This document shows positions 33,804 through 52,663 of a stretch of 64,000 nucleotides of DNA, one piece after another. The notes under the pieces are model-generated. The model was not told the DNA's origin. It did no database searches and worked only from the letters and a program-made list of their open reading frames with translations. This DNA comes from Sistotremastrum niveocremeum HHB9708 (Eukaryota > Basidiomycota > Agaricomycetes > Sistotremastrales > Sistotremastraceae), in NCBI GenBank assembly GCA_001630475.1, contig KV419420.1:332097-396096 (forward strand), in the 5' to 3' direction. Every line of letters starts with the position of its first letter. The first letter of the stretch is position 1. The translations under genes were made by a program, and so were the position numbers.

Positions 33804-35210
33804 ATGTTCGGAACTCTCAAGGCCTTTGCTTTCATTGCTGCTACGCTCTCCGCGAGCGCTGTCCTCGGTGCAGCGACCGCCTCTGATGGCGGTGTGATCA
33901 TCACTCTGCCGCCCCGTTCCAAGGATGTCGGTATCAAGAAAGTCCCTGGTCAGCGATATTTCCGACTGCCAGATGTTTCAATTACTAAATTTGCTTGCAG
34001 ACGCTGCTCACCCGTACATCGCGCCTGGACCCAACGATCAGCGTGGCCCCTGCCGTAAGTCTACCAGGCGATCTTATAGATTCACCAATAACACGACCTT
34101 TAGCTGCCTTGAACACTCTGGCCAACCACGGCTATATTCCCCGCAATGGTATCGCATCCTTCGAAGAGATTCTCGCCGGAACTCGCGAAGGTTTCAACAT
34201 GGACCGTGATCTTGCAGGTTTCTTGGCCGGTTTCTCCATGGTAAGACACTCGAGTCGTCTCATCTAAGCAATTCTGACACTCCACCCAGATGGCCCGCGG
34301 AAATGCTTTCTTGAACAAACTGTCCATCGGTTCCGTCTCCCCTCAGATCCCAGTCGTCCCCGGTGCCATCGATGGCCCTGCCCCTCCCGGTGGTATCGCC
34401 AAGCACGACCGTTTCGAGGGTGATGTCTCTATGACCCGCCAGGACTTCAACGTCGGAGATGACGTCCACTTCCAAATCGATCTCTTCGACGAGGTACGCG
34501 ATTCATCATTTGATGGTTACACCTAATATTTATTGGCCATCTAGTTCCTCTCCGCTGTTGAACAATTTGGAGATGATAATGCGCTCCACGGTCCCAAGTC
34601 CATCGTGAACATGAAAGTCATGCAGGAGTTCAAGTTCCAACGCTTCCAGGAATCTCAAGCTGCCGACAAGACCGTGTCTTTCCACTCCAGCCGTATCGCA
34701 TCCAGCTACAACGAAGCCGCCTTCATCCTCACCTTCTTTGCTAACGGTGAGTCAACCCAAATTTTCTGCAGACACCATATACTCAAATATCTTCAGGAAC
34801 CGACGGTCTCTTGAGCAAGCAAGCCTTGACTTCCATCTTCCAGAACCAGACCTTCGCTCCCAACTGGTTCCGTCGCTCCTCCCCCGGCACCTTCGACTTC
34901 ATTGTCGACACCGCCGCCGAAGTTCTCGCACCTCACCCCATCCAACCCGGTGCCAACGTCAACGGAGTCTATGTCCTCGATCCCACTGACACCAGCGTAT
35001 GTATGATTTCTAGAGTATAAGATTCACCGCTGACATCAATTTCTCTAGTGCAACGCTGCATACTCGGACTTCGTCCTCAACAACCTTCCCCACACTCTCA
35101 ACAACGTCACCAACCCGACATTCAAGAAGAACATCCAGACCTTGTTGAAGATCGTCGCCACTCCCTTCGGATGCCCCGAGCTCCTTCCTGCTGGCCCCGT
35201 CGGTCAATAA
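33804..35210 (+). CDS. Secreted heme-thiolate peroxygenase, copy 2 (peroxidase family 2)
   Basis: Spliced protein of 367 aa. Residues 1-26 form the signal region. The heme-ligand Cys is at position 66 (PCP 65-67), EGD at 155-157, and the acid-base pair Arg230 and Glu237. Introns were placed from GT-AG borders: the first ends the signal exon in KKVP, the second splits the last Pro codon of PCP, and one follows FAGFS-type residues at FLAGFSM. The C-terminal pair Cys315 and Cys356 may form a disulfide. The motif set is that of long unspecific peroxygenases (H2O2-dependent oxygenation of aliphatic and aromatic substrates, extracellular). It differs from copies 1 and 3 at a handful of residues, for example FLSAVEQ in place of FLSAIEE. 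Stop TAA at 35208-35210. Confidence 0.92.
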
Positions 35211-36106
35211 ACGAGTAACGTGATCGTCACTCGATCATCACCAAAAGTACCGAAATCCGTTGCCCGCGTCCTGTTCCATATACTTTATCCATTGGTCTAT
35301 TTGTTACATCACTCGCATCACTAAAATGGCGCGATTTGTATTAGTGTTGTATTTAGTAATCCTGTCATAGTTCCTATTTTATAGAGATGCCGCTGCGTAT
35401 TTCCATCATGATCTTAGTTCGACGTTTTTCGGTTTGCGTGTTCGATGAAAGGATCGGAGACTGAAAGTATCCGCCTTTGGGTTGAGCCGATAAATCCGTT
35501 CTCTCGATATTCGTCTCTTGCGTTGATTCCTGACTTTTCCCGCCCAGTTTCTATCATCGACATGAGAAGCAGTTGAATGTTATGAGAACACAGGCTGTGC
35601 GACATTAATATTTATCGGCGTGTCCTGGCCTTGAATATCAAATTTTACTTCTTCGGCTTTCTCGGCATGTTCTTATACCGCTCAAATATCAGAGCAACGA
35701 TAAGATGCCGAACTCCATGGAAAAGCTGTGTACAGAATGACGGCCAAGATAAGAACATTAGATTGCAGAACAGAGTGTGTTCTAAAGGAAGAACAAAATG
35801 TAGATGAAGGAGCCGGACCGGGTACCCGTTCCGCCTCAATGACGTGCTTCATTGTGAGAAAAGATTAGCTCCGCGCGTCTATTCCATGAGTCTAATAAAA
35901 AGTGTACGAATTGGCGGGCGGTACCGCGTGCTGTATCTCTCAAGGTCCTTGGAAGCGCTGACGGGGCCTAGTCATCTTGTATCTTGACTTGCTGGTGTTA
36001 GAGGTACGTTCTGCATAAACTAATTTATGAGCTCGCTCAGAACGAACCAAGAACAGGTAGACGCTTGGGAACTTTGAACGACAATCCAGTTTGAAGAAGG
36101 TCGAAG
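35211..36106. other. Intergenic, no gene seen
   Basis: Lies between peroxygenase copy 2 and the ABCC transporter. Open frames are short and without support. No repeat noticed. Confidence 0.4.
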
Positions 36107-42888
<6,782 letters not shown>

Positions 42889-43369
42889 ATTGACTCCAGG
42901 TAACATACTATGGAAATATGTTGTCGTTTAGTCGCAATATAGTACAATATTTGTGTCAGAACAGTCCCATTTAGGCCCTTACGCTTTTGAAGCCGTCCCA
43001 GTCTTATCGAGGCGCCGCTTTATCCGAGCTTTATCTGAGTTCAATTATGTCAGTCTACAGCACCGGGAACTTGGTAGTTCCTTGACTCTGGTCTGATTGG
43101 GCATACTGCTGTCGTTGCCAGGGCGAGGTTTTGAAACCCCTGGTCTTTCTTCTGAGAATTTCCTTGAGAATTTATCTAGCATCTTGTGCACATGCATTGA
43201 GGACGCGAAGAATTCGCAGGGAAATAAAACACGTGAACATGTGTGACAACGCGATGTTACGCGTGACAAGTTGATTTTCTTCTCCGCTTATCCGAGTGCT
43301 TGTCTCTGCTTATCATCAGCCAGCCAGCATTGCTTGAACAGTGTACTTAATTGTACGTCGATATAGCGA
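42889..43369. other. Intergenic, promoter side of paralog D
   Basis: Contains the 25-bp GTGAC block at 43243-43267. No gene seen. Confidence 0.45.
43243..43267 (+). promoter_or_regulatory. 25-bp promoter block upstream of D
   Basis: GTGAC at offsets 1 and 21, with the middle pentamer changed to GTTAC. It differs from the B/C block at two positions. It starts 127 bp upstream of the D start codon, in the same orientation to the gene as the B block (137 bp). Confidence 0.6.
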
Positions 43370-46300
43370 ATGCAAGGAATAGGTTACAGCAGCAGTGTAC
43401 CGGACTTTGCTATGCCTCAAGATATCCCCCGAGTGCCACGTCAACCCAGTGCACTGGGAATCCATGTTCAAAGAATCCTGCAAGCTGGAAGAAACCAGGC
43501 TCAACCAATTCGAATTCAAGATGACAATGATCAAGACGGAAACAACAGTGAAGATGAATTGGAAGACGAAGTTGAAAATCCGTGTAGAAATATCAAGGCA
43601 GATCGGTCCCCGCTTTGCAGCCGAGCCCGCTCATTCGTAATTCACAGAAGGGACTAACCGAAGCTTTCACTCCCGAACCGTCAACAAATTCTCAAGTCAC
43701 AAATGCTGGGAGACATCATACAGTCAGAGATGTGCCTGCGCGTGATTCGCCTATCGGTGAACACAGTAACGCTCCGTGGCCTTATCTCAGCACTGACTAT
43801 CATGCAGTGTTGAAAGTGCAGCATATCTTATTATCATGGAGACAAAGCTTCTCGGCCTCGACTCCTGACAAGCTTGCTTACGTTCTGGAGAAGAAATACC
43901 CATCGGACCGTCTTGCCATCAACGAGTTAGAGGGAGCGGACGCGCGCCATGCAGGGATCTTGCAACTGTTGGCTACGGAGTGTCGTTTCCGGATTTACCT
44001 TGCCACCGTACGCTTGACAGTGCAGGGTGAGATCATGGGAGGTGAAGAAGGAAACCGTCGGGTTGCCCCTGGAGCAACGCACGAGTGGACATTTCTGAAC
44101 ATCTTCAGCCTCAACGGTCGGAAGATAGACTTTACTGATGCCGACTCGAAATTCAACTATCCTCGGGACTTCTTTCCGCGCAAGTTGAATGAGGGAAAAC
44201 CCAGATCCGAAAAATCTGATGGCTATGTGGGTCTTCACGTCTATTCCAAAGTCTGTCTCATTATCTTATTCGTTATGTACCTACAGTGGGGAGGTGATGT
44301 CGAACAGTGTATGTTACCTTTCTTCAATTACTACCAGTACTCCATATCGCACCTCTAAAGCCTTATTCAGTGTACTTCAAGACTGTCGTACTCATTTGGC
44401 CGGAGAATCGACATCGCGGGATCTTAGGAAATGGTTGGCTCAGTAATGCAACCGCAGAACTGAAGGAATCTACCACAAGAAAACCCTCGCCCAAAGAAAA
44501 ACTACTTTGCCAACGCATGATGATTCGCCTTAGAAGCCTTGCGCGCCTGAAGAATGAAGCCTGGGGAGGCGATGCTGCCTGTCATGAGCTTTGCGTTGCT
44601 ACTTTGAGGTGGAGGAGCTCAAGGTTTTGGTTATCTGCGGCAAATCTTGGTCAAAATACTACTGGGCCGAGCTTCCTCAGCATCCCCGAGCTCGTGAACG
44701 CGACGGCTACATTCGGCTTTGACAAAGTGAAGTCATTGTATGTCAATTGTTGGACCGTTTGCGACAGAACTGAGGATTTCCTAGGTTGACCGATCATCTG
44801 ATCAATTCTGACACCAGTGTGCGTCGATTTGAGTTACTTGCTGCCCTCCGGTCGCCAGTCTCAGAGCAGGATCCCGATTTCATGTTCTGGTACCGAGACC
44901 AGCGATCCTGGGCGCTTAATAATCTGCGTAAGGCAACGCAAGCCGATGTCCCAGCTTTCGTCACCCTCGCTCAATCCCTTGGAATTCCCATCATCCAATC
45001 GTGCGTTTCCTCCCCCATTGACACTCTTTTGTGTTTATTTACTGATTTCTTCATCAGCACTGCCATTCCTCAGTTACTCCGTCTTGATTGTGATCGAGAA
45101 TTTTGGTTCGCTTTCTTGAGCGGCTTGAAATCGAATAGGGAGACTATTCCTCCTTCGGTGATTGCGGTTGATGACGTCATCAAGGCGACGCTTGCGTCAT
45201 TTCTGGAACGAACACATCCTCTCAGCTTAGCAGCCAAGGCCGTGCCGTTTGCGGAGGGAACACCGACATACGATTCACAGCCAACCATCCGCTTCGTTAA
45301 CTTCTGCGTGGAGTTGGAATGTCCGAATTCGTGCACTATCATTTTCGACAAGTTACACAGGAGCTATGCCCAAGCCGATGAACAGACACGTTCAGCTCTG
45401 ATTTCCGAAGTTTGGAGCCCTCTCATGGCAGCGATCAATTCTTGCGCGTCGCCTCCTCACTCAATCAATATATACGCACCTCCTTTCAGAGGCTTCTCGG
45501 AGACGATCGCATCTCAGATTCTCAACTTGGAAATCAATTGGGATCAGAACAGTCGGGAGACTGATTGGCCGGGAGTTATCGAAGCGGCAAAGTTCTACCG
45601 TGAATCGAACGGCCTCACTTACTTGGAGGATGAGTACGCGATTCGCCCTGTCTTTGCATTCGAAATAAACGCTGATATCATATAGGATAACAGCACGTTT
45701 GGCGATATCTTGCAATCCTCCTGTTGTCTCTGCGAGCGTCGCAAAGATCCTACAAGCTCACTGGGCCTCCGATGCAGGCACAAACGAGGGCCTCGGATTA
45801 CGGCGACTCATCAAGCAAATTCTTATCGCGTCAATATCGCGCGGGAACATATTGGTACCATCCAGTCAATATGGAACGCGAGATAACTCTACAGCCGATC
45901 ACTTGCAAACCTCCAAGGAGCTCCTCGTGCTCTGCTTCGAGACCAATAATGTTGCTCTAGTACCGCAGCTTCTCTCGCGATTGAAAACAACCGCAACGCT
46001 CTCGCATTACACGTCCGTGGCACTCCCATTTATCGAATTCCTGTGCGAAGAGTTGCCTTCGCGCGGCATATCGATCTCCTCCGATCTGTATGCGGCCTTC
46101 TGTCGGGATATTCTGACGATCTTCGCCGATCGAGTGCTTGATCCTCGACCTGTGGCATGGGCCAGCTGCCTTGAGGACGCGTTGAAGGTCCTGAATTGCG
46201 GATGTGACTATTGCGACCATATGATATCGAATCTGTTGAGCCCAGAATGTGTCATAGAAATCCGACAGCCAGCACAACCCCGGGCACATCTCGAGAAACA

Positions 46301-46711
46301 GATTGAACTCTATCCCGAATTCGGACTGAAGTACCACACGAACACTGATCGGCGTACCTTTCAATTCAATGGGAATTGTTATGGTCTTGTGGTAAGCTTG
46401 GAACTCTCTGATGTCGACGGTTTTTAGATAAATCTTTGCAGATTACTAAACCCGATTGGATAATGAATTTTGGTCGATGGAGCCGCTGTAGAGAGGTCGC
46501 ACTCGCCGCAATCAATGCAATACCCTCCGGCAGACGTCAGCGAAGCATCTTTGGCAATAATTACGCTCGGATCTTGGACAAGCTGGCCACCTCTGATCCG
46601 GAGACGCTTCCTATTCACGAGGCTCCGTGGGCCGGAACTTCAAAACGCGCATTGCCTTCCTCATTCGGCGGCGAGCAGGGTGCCAGCAAGAGAGGCAGGA
46701 ACGACCCCTGA
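43370..46711 (+). CDS. 2OG-oxygenase-fold paralog D, catalytic core missing
   Basis: The acidic leader (SEDELEDEVENPCRNIK) matches the first exon of B (ending NPCNNIK). It is joined through an apparent GC-AG intron (43646-43700) or direct read-through to an unrelated Thr/Asn-rich stretch. The protein then resumes family sequence at HILLSWRQSF, so the PGL..LPL segment, the micro-exon and the whole beta-helix core are absent. The rest is complete: VVLIWPENR, the helical region (GFDKVKSL, AVDDVIKATL, NEGLGLRRL), the Cys cluster CGCDYC and a tail with SKRGRNDP. If expressed, D would be a C-terminal-domain-only protein that cannot bind iron or 2OG. The remaining splice sites and frames look normal, which argues against simple decay. 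The 25-bp block lies 103-127 bp upstream. Confidence 0.6.
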
Positions 46712-47537
46712 TTATTTCGGGCACTTCCTGCTTGCTGTACATGGTTTATTTCGGTTGACGATTCTTATGGATCACCTCGAACATCTTACATTGACTTTCA
46801 ATGCTTTATATTCTGATTATTTAAACATGTACATGTACAGAAGGGGGATTAGAGCTGCCTTGTCATATATTAGTAGTAATCGATTGATGGCTCACTTCGT
46901 TACTAACTTCGACACATATATTTCTCAATTTCTCTGGATATTTCTTTATTTCTTGTAGTCAGGTTCAAACTCCGCTTTCGTCGCGCGCTCAAGGTGGTTG
47001 CTATCGTTCTACTGTAGAAAAACGACCATTGCGGCGCGGGTGGGGACAGGGGACAAGAAAATTACACTGCGGCGGTAAGGCACCAGGCACGGGGACAGGG
47101 GACAATGTGTAAAAAATGACTCTAAAACACGATATTTTGATGTAATCTAATCAGTATTGATCTGTGAATGCCTCGAGATGTCATAGACAATGTTTCCACA
47201 CAGCAGGGAATATTTTTGCGATTTTTTCGAATATTTAAATGATTTATTTATTAAATTACGACGAAAGGGACACGGGACAATTTCAAAACATAGCGGCACG
47301 GCGGACCCTGGGGACAGGGGACACGCCGCTGTGGTCTTTTTTCTACAGTATACGAGCTACTGTACGTACTACTCTCAAAGCCTTGTCTCTAGGCTTGTCC
47401 TTGTTCTCCTCCTGGCCTTTTGTAACAATGGCATCAACATCCGGGACTGAATCCAAAGCTTCAAAAGCCTTGTTCGCTCACTTCATCCTCCAACCCCCCT
47501 GCCAGTGGAGGCCAACTGCACGTTTGCAACCGCAGGA
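46712..47537. other. Intergenic between D and E with a MITE
   Basis: Holds the 337-bp TA-flanked element at 47012-47348. Upstream of it (46712-47009) the sequence is AT-rich with no gene. An ATG at 47428 gives a short frame that does not splice in phase with paralog E. Confidence 0.5.
47012..47348. mobile_element. MITE with TA target duplication (Tc1/mariner-like)
   Basis: The ends are inverted copies: CTGTAGAAAAACGACC on the left and the reverse complement of CTGTAGAAAAAAGACC on the right, with GCGGCG soon inside each. TA flanks both sides (47010-47011 and 47349-47350). At 337 bp it is far too short to code a transposase. Inside, GGGGACAGGGGACA or a close variant occurs four times, twice near each end, around an AT-rich centre. 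It lies about 190 bp upstream of paralog E. Confidence 0.75.
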
Positions 47538-50500
47538 ATGAAAATTCAGCCCGGTCCTACTCGGAAATCGCGAGGAAGAGTCTCAGGCGATCCGAAAAAT
47601 AGTGAAGATAGTGGAGTGGACTCCGAGGAAGATGAGTTTGAAATAATATCCAATCCCTCCAACGATGTTCGGGTGCGTCTTTCGAATCAACACTGCTCAT
47701 TGACAAATGACCGTATCCTGATCATGATTGAAATAGGCTGCTCTCACCGCTGCATTTGAGTTGCTGGTCGCAGCACGTTCTCGCGGAACATTTGCCTGCT
47801 CTACGACAGTGGATGAATTTCCCATGCCGGGCTTACATATCTGCGGATATGGATCCGTCGCTCTTCCATTAACCGAACGTATTGCCCAAGAGATTATCAA
47901 CTTCTGCTCCAAATCTGTTTCCTCACAGACAAAGGGTAGACATGTATCGGAGATTTCCGCAAACAACGTAAGTTCTGCCACGGCCAAACACCATGATCAG
48001 CCTGACTTCAATCAGATATCTCTGCAAAATTCCCGTTGGAGTACCTGGCTCAGAGAAAAAGTGTTACCAGAAATCACTTCCTCTCTTGGAGTGTTCTGCG
48101 AGGCGAAATGCGAACTTGATAGATTGATTTTGTACGAGGCGGGCTCACAGTGCGTTTTATTCTTCCCATCTTGTTCTCATATGGTATTCTGACTACATCC
48201 TTGATAGTGTTATTCCTCATCAAAGGTGAATATTTCTCGTTACCCCCCACAACCCATTCTTGAACATTCGTTTCCAGGTCTCAGGGAGAAACAAGTGCAT
48301 TTGGATCAGTCTTAGTGACACTTCCTTCCTCCTTCAAAGGAGGTCAAGTCCACATGTCGCACTCCGGACAAATTAAAACCTTCGACTTGGCCCAGACAAG
48401 CTCATTCGGCGTCTCGGCCCTTGGGTACTACACCGCAATCCACCAATCATCGAAGCCCATCACGAGCGGCTATCAGCTTGTTCTGGCTTACAACCTCGTC
48501 ACTCCTCCTGGTGTAAAGCCTCCTTCTCTCATCGATTCATCCGAGGTTGTAAAAGCTGTACGGCATGCACTTCTCTCCTGGAGTCAAGGGTACGGCCCCA
48601 CCAAGAAATTGGCCTATGCGCTTCAGGAACATTATGATCCCTTCGGAACCCGAGGAGAAAACCTCAGCGACCAAGATGCTCAGGTCGTCGATATTATTCG
48701 ATCCCTTGCTGCGGAATGTCGGATCGAAGCTTACCTCGCCAATGCAGAATTGTACGTCGCTGGTGAAGCAGAGCGTCGTCATGGCGAATATCAGATGGGA
48801 GCCATCACGAGCTCAGAGATGACGATCACGGATGTCACTGATCTATCCGGACAAGAACTCGATATAGATGGCTTGGAATTTGAGCACCCCAAGGAATTTA
48901 TCCCGAAACCTTTGGATGACTATCCGCCAGATGAAGAGGAACCTCCCCCACTGGAACCAATAGACAGCGAGTCCAGCGAGTCCAGCGACTCTAGCCACTC
49001 CCCTATTGATGATGATGTACGTTCGGCTTCACTGTTTCAATTTCGCCAGTCCTCAATTGATTTTTTCGCGCCCTGTTTCACAGGATTCCGATGTTTGTCA
49101 TGGAGAGATCTTTTACAGTAAGGTTCTTTCCATTTTTCATTCTCGTTGCTTACCCTATCGGTAGCGTACAGGAGAAGCGTACTCTTGTTATGGCCTACAA
49201 GACTACATGAAACGATTCTGAATGACGTTAACTGGCTAAAAGATGCGGCTTCAAAGTTGGCTCTGTCTAGTCAACGCACCCACACCCACTCAGACAAGAA
49301 GTTAGTCGAAGGGGTAGTGCGGAGATTAGAACACAATGGCTCGCCTTCACAGATATGCCGTGATATCTGTGGCGAAGCATTGAGGAGCCGTAATCTAGAT
49401 CTCTGGCTCCTTGGATCCGGTGCCGGGCGATTCGAAGGCGGATCATCTATTCTGTCCCATCAGGAGTTACTCGAGGCCATCTCGGCCTTCGGATTCAAAT
49501 CCGTGCAACCCGTGTAGGTGCCGCCGTCAAACTGACACATCCGAGAACTAAACGTGATCTCAGACTCGAATATGTACTGAAACACAGCCCCACGAATCAG
49601 CGTCGGCTGGCTTTGATTGCTTCAATAACGAGCTCTCCGTTCTACGAAACCCACGAAGTCGAAAAGTGGTGTCAAGATCAACGCGAGCTTGCCTTTAAGA
49701 CGCTGAAGACGGCAACACTCTCCGACGTCGAGGTGCTGGTCGCCTTAGCCGCATCCAGAGGAATCGCGTTTGTTCAACAATCGTAAGTTTGATCTTCCAC
49801 TTCGACGCGCTGTAATATTCAAGCTGTTCTAGGATCATCCCTCAGCTGTTACAGTTACAGTGTTCTCATGCTTTCTGGATCGTATTTCTGAACAAGTTAT
49901 TCGAAGAACGAAGCCGTATTGGGCCTTCCGCGCACGAAGTTCATACCGTCATCATTCAGGCTCTCAGTTTATATCTCCAGATGATAGATCCGATGGTCCT
50001 GAAGAACTCTGGAGATCCCCATGCTCCCGCTACCTACGATCCGCTCCCAGTCATGGAACTCATCGAGCTCTGTGTCGAATTAGAGATGGCCGAAACTTGC
50101 TCCATCCTCTTCGATAAGATACTTCAAGCTCCTATTCCCTCCGACGACGACATGCGCAGCGATCGCACGGCGCTGTTCTATCAGCCAATCTTGTCTAATT
50201 TGACAGATTTGGCCGGATCTCATGACGTGAATTGGAGTCACGAGACATTCGCTCCATCCGTGGAGATGTTACTTTCCGAGGTCATCCGTGACTATCTTCA
50301 AAATGAAGATCCTTGTTGGGAAGCAGCGATAAAGACGGCTCGGATCGGTGGGGTCAAGGGTTTTGGGCTCCTCGAAGCATGGTACGTATCAAACGGGTCT
50401 CCAACGGACCGAAATAATGCTGACGTCTTGGTAGGCTGATCTCTCATGTAAAGAGCCTGCATGGCGGTCACTGGGAATTCATTCGGGACCTCGGCCAGCA

Positions 50501-51375
50501 TTGGGATATGCATTCGGACAATGAGGAAGGTGTCGCAGTCAAGACACTGATCTCCAAGGTCATCACGTCCCTGATCGACTACCAAACGCTGGATATTCAA
50601 CGTTCCAAGAGCCTGCTGGTGCTGTGCTTGGAGACTGAGGATATAGCCCTCTCCGAGAGAGTTCTTACGCGTCTCAAGACCTCAGCAAATGATAGCCACG
50701 CCTATTACAGCGATGTCGTGATACCGTTCATCGCGATCCTCGGCCATGAACTCAGCACGCGAAAGATCAAGATTTCTTCGAAACCGTACGGCCCGTGGAT
50801 CGGAGAGGTTATGCTAGAATTTGCCGACAAGATCATGGGTCCTTTACCGGCAGCAAGTGCAGCCATTCGGCGTGAAGAGCTGGAGGACCTTGATTGTGGA
50901 TGTGAATCTTGTCAATGCATGATTGACGGATTGGCGAGTGATGACTCAGTGGTTTTGTTGAGGGGAACCGCAAAAGAGCGAGCGCATCTCGAGACGCAGA
51001 TTAACCTGTCTCGCCTTGACCTTCAATTTGACACAATCAAAGACGGGAAGCCTCACACTCTCCAGGTACGTCCATTTGGCGCTGGTTCGACATCGCACTC
51101 CCTGAACCCTTGCATCATAGATCATTAAACCGCCCTCACTCACCGCTGGAGGGATTTGGAATGATCGTCGGGATCGGGCGGTCGAAAGCATCCAAGCTAT
51201 CAAACCTGCCAAGATCTGGCAACAAATATTGGCGGACGATTTTCAGAGGATTCTCAAGTTTCTTGGACTGACTCTTTCGTCGCCGGCGCCTCGATCTTCC
51301 AGGCGACCTATTCCGACGAACACTGCATCGAAAGAGGCGCCTCATACCCGAAGCAAGACGACTTCCAACCGCTAA
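47538..51375 (+). CDS. 2OG-Fe(II) oxygenase-fold paralog E, full length, ligands altered
   Basis: About 1,050-1,100 aa in 11 or so exons. The first exon ends SNPSNDVR. Next comes PGLHICGYGSVALPL. The micro-exon 48208-48225 and its neighbours give GSHVIPHQRSQ, so HxD reads HQR: the His is kept and the Asp is replaced. The core then has LPSSFKGGQVHMSH and YTAIHQSSKPITSGYQLVL. The distal His column is Gln (a His sits one residue earlier) and the 2OG-binding Arg is Gln. Then come VLLLWP, the helical region, the Cys cluster CGCESC with RAHLETQI, and a basic tail (RSSRRPIP, RSKTTSNR). It has the most complete architecture of the family beside A, but is probably inactive as an oxygenase. The start was chosen at the first ATG after an in-frame GTG; the true start could lie upstream. 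Confidence 0.75.
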
Positions 51376-51509
51376 TGTTGAGAACATTGCGATCCCGTAT
51401 CTTGGATTTTTGGCAGCTGCTCATCCTTGCATATTTCTCGATCACCTCCAGAGACTGGAAGCGTGATTCTTGTGATCAATATATGGATGTGAATATTATT
51501 AGTTGACAG

Positions 51510-52401
51510 CATTCTCCTTCCCAGAGGTAATACAGTTGCTCGCTCCTATCGTTCTTATTCCGAGGGCGAAGGGGGGATATTAGGAGAGGGCGATAAGCGA
51601 GGGCGGAGATATCGGTTGAACAAGCGAACGAACAGGAGGAGCAACTGTATTAACCTCTGGCCAAAAAGACCTCCGGTTTGCGATCCGAGATCGAAGCGCC
51701 CAAGAACTTCGCTACTCAGCGTGACAGGCTCTATGCTTTCTGGTTGACCCAAAATCAGGACGAGAAGGCCTCCGATTACCCAATTGAAGATGTAACATAG
51801 TGAATACATTTTGTAAAAGAGATCTTCTGCATACGGTTTGCATTTCCGAACTCAAATCCAATTACTGTATCCGAGACTGTCATATTGCAGATGCTGGCCT
51901 GAAAATCCTTGCAGGAGGTTGTCATTCGAGAATCCGAGGCGCGTGGACCAATGAACAATGTTTTCAGCGTTTTGGGAGCAATCACCCCCGCGTTCACCAC
52001 GATCCTAGTGATATGCAGAGGTCGTTGAGCCCGGCAGCTAAGAAATTCATAGTTTTATAGCAAATCTCGTATGAGACTTCGGAGAAAGCTCGAACTTGAT
52101 ACTCTACTAGTATACGTCCTGTGATACTCTCGTCAACCGCATCGGGTTTCAGTAACAAAAAACAGAAGACTGCGATGAAATGGTGAATGCGTGACTACGA
52201 CGAGAAATTCGGCTCGGAACCCTGGGTCGGAATCGGAGGTCTTTTTGGCCAGAGGTTAATACAGTTGCTCCTCCTGTTCGTTCGCTTGTTCAACCGATAT
52301 CTCCGCCCTCGCTTATCGCCCTCTCCTAATATCCTCCCTTCGCCCTCGGAATAAGAACGATAGGAGCGAGCAACTGTGTATTACCTCTGGGAAGGAGAAT
52401 G
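51510..52401. mobile_element. Non-autonomous Mutator-like element with 9-bp target duplication
   Basis: The two ends are inverted repeats of about 168 bp (51510-51677 and 52234-52401), nearly identical apart from a 2-bp gap and one or two substitutions. The tips read CATTCTCCTTCCCAGAGG. The flanks carry a perfect 9-bp direct repeat, AGTTGACAG, at 51501-51509 and 52402-52410. Long terminal repeats with 9-bp duplications are characteristic of the Mutator (MULE) superfamily. The 556-bp interior has no credible transposase frame. Each arm holds its own palindromic sub-unit of about 140 bp bounded by CCAGAGGT and ACCTCTGG. The close match of the arms and intact target duplication imply recent movement. 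Confidence 0.8.
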
Positions 52402-52439
52402 AGTTGACAGCCCATTGCCGACGAGCCCGAACACATGAG

Positions 52440-52464
52440 GTGACAACGCGCTGTGACGCGTCGC
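52440..52464 (+). promoter_or_regulatory. Orphan copy of the 25-bp GTGAC block
   Basis: Matches the B/C block except for the last pentamer, where GTGAC has become GTCGC. No gene of the family follows: a long-inverted-repeat element begins about 200 bp downstream. It may mark a lost or displaced family member. Confidence 0.5.
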
Positions 52465-52663
52465 ACTTCTTCCTTCGAATCCGGCGTTCATAACTAGCAC
52501 AATCCCCACAAGCCATCTAACAGGCTGGCCTCAGCCTCAATGCAATCATCAATCCAAAAGCGAAGCACTACATCAAGACTCAAGGTCAACTTGAGCGAAC
52601 AATCCCAAAAACAATCTATCCACTCACCTCGCAAGGGAAGGCATTCGACCAACATTTAATGAT

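Larger units (their letters stand above)
32360..35210 (+). repeat. Segmental duplication unit 2 around peroxygenase copy 2
   Basis: The order relic, second block, promoter, peroxygenase is the same as in units 1 and 3. The distance from the ATGACAATCAGG block to the peroxygenase ATG is 840-860 bp in this copy and in copy 1. Confidence 0.65.

Noticed and set aside
46980-47340. GGGGACA repeats as a CRISPR-like or minisatellite array
   Set aside because: Only four copies, placed symmetrically inside a TA-flanked inverted-repeat element, and the host is eukaryotic.
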